Assembly: GCA_000226015.1 (NCBI GenBank)
Contig: JH154082.1
Location: 75,986-101,892 of the forward strand
DNA length: 25,907 bases
Direction of reading: 5' to 3'
Source of the DNA: Mnemiopsis leidyi
Taxonomy: Eukaryota > Ctenophora > Tentaculata > Lobata > Bolinopsidae
In this document: positions 19,577 through 25,907 of the stretch, piece after piece
Layout: every line of letters begins with the position of its first letter
Numbering within the stretch: position 1 is the stretch's first letter
Made by a program: the position numbers and the translations under genes
Notes under the pieces: generated by a model
What the model was told of the DNA's origin: nothing
The model's database searches: none
Seen by the model: only the letters and a program-made list of their open reading frames with translations

Positions 19577-22500
19577 TCATAATTCTGTTTTAATATCGTT
19601 TTCCGAAACAACCTTTTGTCCATTATCATTCATCACCGGAATCTTATTATTACTTGTATCTTCGGTCATGGGTTTAGGAGACTTTGAATCTTGCTCAGCT
19701 TCTTGAAGGAACTTCTTTTGAAATTCCTCATCAGATAACTCATCATCTAAATTAACCGTGTTTTTACTCTCGAATCTTTTCTTTTCTTCCTTTTTCAATT
19801 CGGGCTTATTTTCAGACATGTTATCAGAAGGAACTTTATGCGCCTTTTTAGATTTATCACTCTTTTTATCACCTGCAGCTTTTTTCGTTTTAGCTGCCTT
19901 TTCCCCTGAAAGGTTTGGTCAAATCTTGAGATTGATTTTAACCAATTCAATGGCTCATGTATGGCTGCTGCAGTGCAAAGTATAAAATGGCATTGCTTCC
20001 ATTACGATTACATAAAAATAAGTGAATGAGAAGTTTCTATTAAATAGGTTCTCGATCAAAATTAAGAAATTACATAAAAACGAAAAAGACAGAAGACCTC
20101 CATGTTTATTTCCAAATTTACCAAGGATTTATCAGCAAAACTCGGAAAAAATTTGGACTGTTAGAAACGAGGCCCTAAACACACATGACCCCTTTCTCCA
20201 CACAAAGAGAAAACATACCAGGATAGGTGGGTGTTCCATCCCCGTCAGCGTCCCAATGTTGCTGGTCTATAGTCACACTCTCCACCTCCTTCTGCTTCAG
20301 CAGGAAGTTCTTAACTTCGTACGACACTGATCCATCTTGCACCATGAATATCGCTCTGTTTTTAGATACCTACACGGTATGAGAGGGTAAAGATCTTTCC
20401 TCACCACAACAGTAGCACAATTGTTTAAACATGCACTTGTGTGTTTTGTATATATACGTTTATCATCTTTATCTGTGTCCTGGGATCAAGCCCAGTGACA
20501 GAAAGTTGATAATTTAGGAATGGCATTTCTAGTCACAATTGAAGTAGTTTAAGTTAGTTGAAGTAGCCAGGGAAAGCCTAATCAGTCATCTCGGTACAGG
20601 TCGTGTTAAATCTCTCTCGATTTACTCGTAGTCAATCTTGGCTACCTTTTTGGCTACTCTTTTGCTCTAAGAATCAGGCGCTAACTCATAATACTAGTCA
20701 TTCCTGACGTGCTTCCTAGCCGTTCCTGACGAGCGGCATTTATTCCTGAAGATTCCTAACTTGGCTACTCCAAGGAATGGACTAGTCAAACGACTAGCCA
20801 TAGTAGCACGCATTCATATAGTAAGCAATTCTTACAACGTCAATGATGGCGTGGTCTAGGGGTATAGGTAGCCATGTCGACTGGACATCCAGAGGTTGCT
20901 GGTTCGAATTCCGCTGATAAGTTCTTTTTAACGTTTTCATCTCAGATTATCATAGTTTTAAACCTGCCCAAACTCAAGCTATGCGAATACAAAGTGGCCA
21001 TTTTTGTAAAACTTTTTATATGCTTAGCCACTTCTCAAATTTCTGTCACTGAGCCCGATCAAGAATCAGTTACTTAATTTGCATGTGGGTTATATAGATA
21101 TAATATATTGAAATTTGCACATGGAGCTAACATTTCTTTATCACAGTTATCCCAACACATGGACTAGTACTTACGGGATAATTTTGGACTTGAATGTTTC
21201 CATTGAGGAGTAAGCTTGCATAGTTGGCTGTTATCTTAGCGAGTTGCTTTTCAGAGTTGCAGAATATCTCCCTCACGTTAAAGAAGATCATTGTGGGCTT
21301 GCCTTTCTTGGATTGTGCTAACAGCTGTTCAGGATTAATCTTCCCTGAAATATGTACTGTAGGTGTACATAGAAAAGAAACTGGTGGGAAACTTCCGTAG
21401 TGAAGAACGCAGTGTAAATACTATTTTTTACTTAAAACTAAAAGCATAGTCAATTTATAACACTATTGAAACAAAGCACTTCTATAATTTAGATATTGGA
21501 GCTTAAAAAATAGAACTGCTAGTAAAGAAGCTCCTTCAAGACACTCCAACTTTAATACTTTTGTCGTTAATTTGAAAATTGTCCAATCTACGATGTGAGT
21601 TCAAAACTTAAACAGTCAGAAAGGAAATGAAATTGTATAATTCTTAACCTATGTTGTTAGGATCAAACTGTATATTTGGTTTTCTTTTCATCTCTTCAGC
21701 TCGTTCCCTTTCATCTTCCTCCATCTCCTCCCTCTCCCATTCCCTGGCAATTCTGTCCCAATCTAGAAATAAACAACTACTTTGGTGAAATGTTTGTTGT
21801 ATCAATTAGCTTGAAATTTGCTACCTTCTTAAGTGACACCTCAGCCTCCCTCCAATGCTCCAATCAGGAAGCCCCCATATTAAATAATGATGCAATGGGG
21901 ATGGTTCAGGCAGGCATCAGTTGTGGTCATTAAATTTTCTGACAAGAAAGAAGGTAAGATGAAAAAACCACATAATTTCGATGAACCAAATTCATTGCTA
22001 ACAGGAGACATTTTGGATACATCTCAGATGCAGATGAATGGTCTAGAGCAGTACTAGCAACGGGGTTCTGTTGGGCAAAAATTAAGCTCATTGGATGTAG
22101 AGTGCAAAACTTTTGATGCCAAATATGTAAACAGCACACAACTAGATCGAGGACATGATCGTTACTAAGTGCCCAAATTATTACTTCAATTTCAATTTAT
22201 ATAAATTTTTGTAACACAATTATACAAGACAATAATGTACTATAATATATACAGAGATCTTCTATGTGTTACAGGATACCACCTGTAAGAGTCCAGCTCT
22301 TTCGACAGGGCAACCCACTAAGGCCAAAACTAAATATAAATAATCATATTTGAAAACAAACATACCAATTGACAATTAATCTCAATCAAAAAATATTTAT
22401 AACACGTTATAATAACAATATTGCTTGTGGAAAATGTCCCAGCCTCACTTTACCCTGGTTTAAAACCCCCATATAACTACTCTAAGAAAGAAAAATAAAT

Positions 22501-22593
22501 GTATGTCTGACCTTTTTGAGTATATTCAGATTTCTTCTTTTTTCCCTCTCCAATCGACACAGTGCAAATCAACACCAGATAGATTATTTTCAT
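19577..22593 (-). CDS. MESD: MESD/Boca, ER chaperone for LDL-receptor family proteins
   Basis: Five exons join exactly in phase (22593-22512, 21762-21649, 21344-21175, 20369-20219, 19905-19577) to give 281 residues. MESD is an ER-resident chaperone that folds the beta-propeller/EGF modules of LRP5/6 and other LDLR-family receptors, and so is needed for Wnt reception. The product has a signal peptide (MKIIYLVLICTVSIGEG) and a basic stretch. A helical segment WDRIAREWEREEMEEDERER matches the family's WE-rich N-terminus. The conserved core follows: FDPNNIGKINPEQLL, QSKKGKPTMIFFNV, ITANYASLLLNGNIQVQNYP, RAIFMVQDGSVSYEVKNFLL and VTIDQQHWDADGDGTPTYPG. A Lys/Glu-rich tail (residues ~175-277) is longer than in human MESD (234 aa in total). 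It ends in KTEL, a KDEL-type retrieval signal. The exon 1 donor (AAAG/GTCAGA) is weak, but the phase fits. Confidence 0.95.
20844..20929 (+). pseudogene. tRNA-derived pseudogene or SINE head
   Basis: It contains box A-like TGGTCTAGGGGTA and box B-like GGTTCGAATTCC at tRNA spacing, then a T5 run (20925-20929). The T arm has a mismatch, the anticodon arm cannot form a normal seven-base loop with T33, and the acceptor strands do not pair, so it is not a working tRNA. It lies antisense in the MESD intron between exons 3 and 4. It may be a degenerate tRNA or the 5' part of a tRNA-derived SINE. Confidence 0.55.
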
Positions 22594-22663
22594 TTCTAAA
22601 CCTAAAATAACACATTAATGAGAAAAATATTTGAAATAGCACATTAATAGGTACTTTCATAAG

Positions 22664-22703
22664 CAGATATGTAATAACACATTCAGATATGTAATAACAC
22701 ATT
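22664..22703 (+). repeat. 20-bp perfect tandem duplication
   Basis: Two head-to-tail copies of CAGATATGTAATAACACATT. The shorter motif ACACATT or GCACATT recurs just upstream (about 22608 and 22640), so it is part of a small local repeat field. Confidence 0.85.
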
Positions 22704-22726
22704 CACATTTTTTCCACCTCAAATAC

Positions 22727-22800
22727 TTTTTGCCGAAGGCAAAAAAGTAAAGTAGATGGTTTAAAGTGGTCGGATTTTGGGGGTGGGTGGGTAGGTAGGT
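22727..22800 (+). repeat. dispersed repeat, copy B, with G-run tail
   Basis: Related to 12185-12255. It starts with a short stem TTTGCC-GAA-GGCAAA and then GGTTTAAAGTGGTCGGATTT. Its tail GGGGGTGGGTGGGTAGG has closely spaced G tracts that could form a two- or three-layer G-quadruplex on the plus strand. Confidence 0.6.
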
Positions 22801-23519
22801 AGATGGACGTGTCCAGTGTCCCACCTGCTCCTACGTAAAGTAATTTCAATTACGTAACAGATGAGATATATGATGCGCCACTCATTACACTGACTGCTGA
22901 CTGAAATTACTTCCTACGTGCACCAAATCTTGGTATTTAAAGGTGAATAGGCGTGTAAGCCGTAATATGAACACTCTTTTTGAATAATTAAATTTCAATA
23001 CGTAACGTGAAGACAGGGGAAATGTGAATTGATCAACAATTGCCGGTAAAGCTAGCAAAATATAGCGGAAAATCGACAATATCGGTGTCTTTGTACTTGT
23101 AGATTGTTGTAGCAAAAACTCAACGAATTAACATTTAAGTTTAACACTTAGAAACGATTCAACAACGATGTACTGAACAAAAGATATGACCCCCTGGAGG
23201 AAACTGCGAACGTATTTACAACAACAGGAAATGAATCAACAAGAAAGGACGTAACTGCGTCCGCAACAATGTGTCACCCACGTTTACGGTATGCCGAGTT
23301 TCAGGAACGCGCAGCACTCAGCAGAGTTTTAGACGTGGAGTTTCCGCCATTAAGTCTGAATGCGTTTCTACCTTTCAGCTTTGCCTGGTCTTTGTAATGG
23401 TAGAATGGGCTTTCGTTCAGGACCCAAGCGCTTGGTAGTGTGATAACTATATTAAATTTAACATTCAAATCGCTTTAGTTTTTAGTTAGCTGTTGCTCTT
23501 ACCTTATTGCGGACTGTGG

Positions 23520-24180
23520 TATCTAGTTTACAAAAATTGTAGTATATAATAAAGTTCTAAATAACAGATAGCTAAAAATAGCAACGCTGTCATTTAATCT
23601 TTCTCAAGAAAAAAAACTATCTACATCAACTGTTGCTTCCTTCTCCACGATGCTCTATCGTAAGCAATATTTCTTAAGTAATTCAAATCATTGATATTAT
23701 TAAGAAACAAATTTCGTTTATTAAGGTCTTGCTTAAAATTGTAGTGAATATCATAATTTATCAAAGTATTAAGTTTACGATGGCTGCAACTTCATAGCGG
23801 TATCTAGTCTAAAAGAGAGTTGGAAATCTTAAGCATCCGCCTGAGACCTAACAAAGCAGGCGCAATTCTTGTTTGCTCTTTTGTTGCCCTCTTATCACAC
23901 AGCTTATCTCTACCGTTATCATGACGCCGCTCAGCTTGTCTCTTTACATGCTGTGAAACGTGGATTTGGAAACTATTGACTATATGTGGAATGATATGTT
24001 TTCTTGGAGCAAGTAGCAGTTGAAGAGATTTGGAAAACCGTATGGGAGACTGAAGGATGTAGGAGAACCCAAATTTATGAAGTCAGTGCATATACCAGAA
24101 CTTAATTCCGTCTGTGGCCGGTCATTTGAGTAAATGGATTTTCTAATGGAAACTGACAAGACATACCATAATGCAGCGCA
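23520..24180. other. gene-free AT-rich stretch
   Basis: No supportable gene. The sequence close to 24000-24180 may be a further decayed upstream part of the LINE fragment that starts at about 24181, but the reading cannot be followed with confidence. Confidence 0.35.
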
Positions 24181-24475
24181 TGCACTAAGTTACAATCGGA
24201 GCTTATCCAAAACCAACAGACTCTTATGAACGTTTAGAAAGAGCTGTCTGAGTGTAAGTCAGAAAGATTGGAATCTTAGGAAAAAACAGTGAAAAGTTCA
24301 GTAGCTAACTCCGTGAAAGAGGAGTTCAAGTGTTACAGCTCCGTCGTAAGTTCGTCGCAGCCAACTGTTCCAGTCATCTGTCCCGAAGCCCTGAAAAGCA
24401 TTGTAAAGACAATTGTGGCAGAAGAAGACCTCAGTCGCAATTTTGAAATATTTGAGATGGTGGTTTATATGTGTT
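24181..24475 (+). mobile_element. decayed LINE ORF1 (coiled-coil protein) fragment
   Basis: One plus-strand frame reads LQSELIQNQQTLMNV, stop, KELSECKSERLES, stop, EKTVKSSVANSVKEEFKCYS, then SVVSSSQPTVPVICPEALKS and IVAEEDLSRNFEIF. The layout is a heptad-like coiled coil with QxELxxCKxExLxSL, then K-Y-S-S-V-V, then a conserved [E/D]EDxSRNxxIF. That is the pattern of the ORF1-like protein of CR1/L2-type non-LTR retrotransposons common in marine invertebrates. Two in-frame stops and the loss of everything after the SRN motif show a dead 5' fragment. No endonuclease or reverse transcriptase follows. Confidence 0.6.
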
Positions 24476-25400
24476 AGTTTTGTGAAAGCAAAGTCAAATA
24501 GAAAATTTTGAGAAATTAGCAGGAAAAATAATTATTAAAACTGATCATTGTTAATTTGTTTCCATGTTTCTGTGCATTGACAATGGGCGTTGAGCCGGGC
24601 GTGCGTCCGCGTCCTTTTGCCAACGCGCGCTATAGCGAACGTACGTGCGCGCCGTGTCACGTTTTCACGTCTGCGCTCAATGATGGGTCAACCCATACTT
24701 TGTAGGTTGATAACCTACTGTCGCGGCCATCACGCGCTCTCACGCATTTCTGGCCTGGCGACTATGAATTTCGAAGAAATTCTAGACGCAACGCACATTG
24801 CCCGTTGACCCACACTCTTCATTAATTTACTGTGAACTGTTCGAGTGTGAGAATGAAACATATTATTATTATTTGTTGTTTTCTTGTCGTTTTCTTTCTT
24901 TTGTTAAATTATAACCATACTAACAAACATTTGCGAAAAGCTGTAGCCGGTTGATGGTTGATTTTAAAACTATACTGAATAACTTTGATTATGCAGATCA
25001 GGTGCATGTGCAGTGATTTACTTTTTTCGACAAAAATAAAATATTACGTTATAACATTAAAAGCTTTGAGCCATGCAAGAGGCGGTTTGATTAGATGATA
25101 TCCGTCTAACGTTCTAACGAAACGAGGAGAAAACTGCGAGCCGCGCGCGGGTCGGGTAACATCTCGACAAGAGGCGGTTATCACCGCAACAATGTAAAGG
25201 TAAAAGATTTAGGCATTTTTGTAATCATAACAGAATTTCGAATAGTATCTTCGCTTGAAAGTAACCAGGTGCTTACGCACACTACGTGCACAGCTACCTC
25301 TTGCGGCGCGCGACGCGCGTATAGGGCATTGTGTAGAATTGGTGTCTTTGATTCTTATTCTATTTAATTTGATTTATTTCTCAATAAAATACGATTCTTT
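24476..25400. other. CpG-dense blocks in AT-rich DNA, no gene
   Basis: CpG-dense patches at 24580-24800, 25120-25190 and 25290-25330 alternate with AT-rich DNA. The 24590-24808 plus frame is Arg-rich because of its CpG content and has no domain. The ends of the first block carry similar 17-bp sequences, ACAATGGGCGTTGAGCC near 24580 and ACATTGCCCGTTGACCC near 24795. Confidence 0.4.
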
Positions 25401-25403
25401 GGA

Positions 25404-25549
25404 TGCCATCGAGAATTGTCGCGGGGATACCCGACTTACGCAGCTAAACGGTAGACGGATATAATCTCATCAAGCCATCGTTGTAGTAGTGATACCCAAC
25501 TTACGCAGCTAAACGGTAGCCGGATATAGTCTCGTCAAAGCCATCGAGC
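25404..25549 (+). repeat. 65-70 bp tandem duplication
   Basis: Two copies of a core running from GATACCC through ACTTACGCAGCTAAACGGTA and CGGATAT to GCCATCG, at 25426-25480 and 25491-25546 (period 65). A third GCCATCGAG at 25404 marks the left boundary. The cores differ at a few positions only. No coding frame is preserved by the period. Confidence 0.85.
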
Positions 25550-25568
25550 AAATATAAAATTGTATTTT

Positions 25569-25574
25569 TTTATT
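25569..25574 (-). terminator. poly(A) signal AATAAA of the right-edge gene
   Basis: A minus-strand AATAAA hexamer lies about 300 bp past the proposed stop codon at 25874-25876. That is a reasonable 3' UTR length for the minus-strand gene entering from the right edge. Confidence 0.4.
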
Positions 25575-25873
25575 GAAATCTTTCAAATCAGTCAATTACA
25601 TACAAATTTACACAATGAATAAATAAAATTTAAAACGAACTCCGACTCAACTAGTTGTATGTAATCCAAAGACCTGAGGGACACCAAAACACAGATATTG
25701 AGAGCAGAAGCAACTCCTGTACAAGCATGGGCCCTTAGTAGTTAAAATAAATTTGAAAGAATTAAGATTTAATACATAATCTCAGTCAAATTATATAATA
25801 TTGTTGCTATGATGTGAGTCCTGAATGTAATGAGGTGTGGTGAGTGTTTCCATGCAGGCAGCTGATTTCTAAT

Positions 25874-25907
25874 TCATTGATGCTCTGATTCGGAGTCTGA
25901 TCCTACC
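25874..25907 (-). CDS. 3' end of a minus-strand gene with acidic Ser-rich C-terminus (partial)
   Basis: Only the last codons are in the window and read VGSDSESEHQ, then TGA. Alternating Ser/Asp/Glu tails like this are common at the C-terminus of nuclear and casein-kinase-2 substrate proteins. The downstream minus-strand DNA is AT-rich with a poly(A) signal, as expected of a 3' UTR. A second frame is also open for a similar length, so the call rests on composition. The gene cannot be identified. Confidence 0.4.
   Translation of the reverse strand, partial: VGSDSESEHQ

Larger units (their letters stand above)
22594..23520 (-). promoter_or_regulatory. MESD 5' region with likely 5'-UTR intron
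   Basis: An acceptor TTATTTTAG at 22602-22603 lies only 8 nt before the MESD ATG, so the start codon probably follows a splice junction. A matching donor candidate GCAATAAG/GTAAGA lies at about 23503-23498 on the minus strand, which would define a non-coding first exon upstream. Spliced-leader trans-splicing to the same acceptor is an alternative in some invertebrates. Within the span are a 20-bp tandem duplication (22664-22703) and dispersed repeat copy B (22727-22800). Confidence 0.4.

Noticed and set aside
24590-24808. 72-codon Arg-rich plus-strand frame
   Set aside because: Its Arg content simply reflects CpG-dense DNA, and no motif is present.
1-25907. Search for CRISPR arrays, retroviral or LTR proteins, transposases, 5S rRNA and U6 snRNA
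   Set aside because: None was seen. Tandem repeats here have no spacers, and no integrase, capsid, reverse transcriptase or transposase motif was recognised in any frame read.

Overview
The window looks like genomic DNA from an invertebrate animal. It is AT-rich overall (roughly 40% GC by eye). Its genes are split by GT-AG introns of about 70 to 1,350 bp, and it carries a eukaryotic tRNA gene with internal promoter boxes and many short dispersed and tandem repeats. It also encodes a clear MESD/Boca chaperone, a protein known only from animals. I cannot name the species from sequence alone. There is no operon structure, no CRISPR array and no intact transposon.

Layout from left to right. The first bases may hold the 3' end of a plus-strand membrane-protein gene. 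Bases 200-5700 have no gene I can support. This part includes a (CT)n microsatellite, a GC-rich stretch around 2950-4500, and two palindromic GTCACGTGAC E-box elements at 3106-3135. A minus-strand gene at 5722-6496 starts with an eh1-like motif (FSIEDIL), as seen at the N-terminus of many homeobox repressors, but no homeobox is present in the window. A minus-strand gene at 8341-8801 (3' exons only) encodes two membrane helices. A plus-strand gene at 9776-10990 encodes a 253-residue secreted protein made of an unrecognised domain followed by one CCP/sushi module; its second intron holds a 14-bp minisatellite. Bases 11100-17000 are gene-poor and repeat-bearing, with a diverged module array, a 76-bp near-perfect foldback and 29-bp tandem repeats.

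The right half is the best supported. It holds a tRNA-Gly(GCC) gene (17018-17088, minus), a four-exon RS-rich and RGG-box nuclear protein (17505-19073, minus), and a five-exon MESD gene (19577-22593, minus) that I could reconstruct completely: 281 residues, signal peptide, conserved core and a C-terminal KTEL. Further right lie a tRNA-like pseudogene (inside a MESD intron), a decayed LINE ORF1 fragment, a CpG-dense block, a 65-bp tandem duplication and the 3' end of another minus-strand gene running off the edge.

These genes do not form one pathway. MESD is a housekeeping ER chaperone for LDL-receptor family proteins and hence Wnt co-receptors. The RS/RGG protein is probably an RNA-processing factor. 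The sushi protein is secreted and possibly lineage-specific. All exon joins were made by eye from splice signals and reading phase, without transcript evidence.
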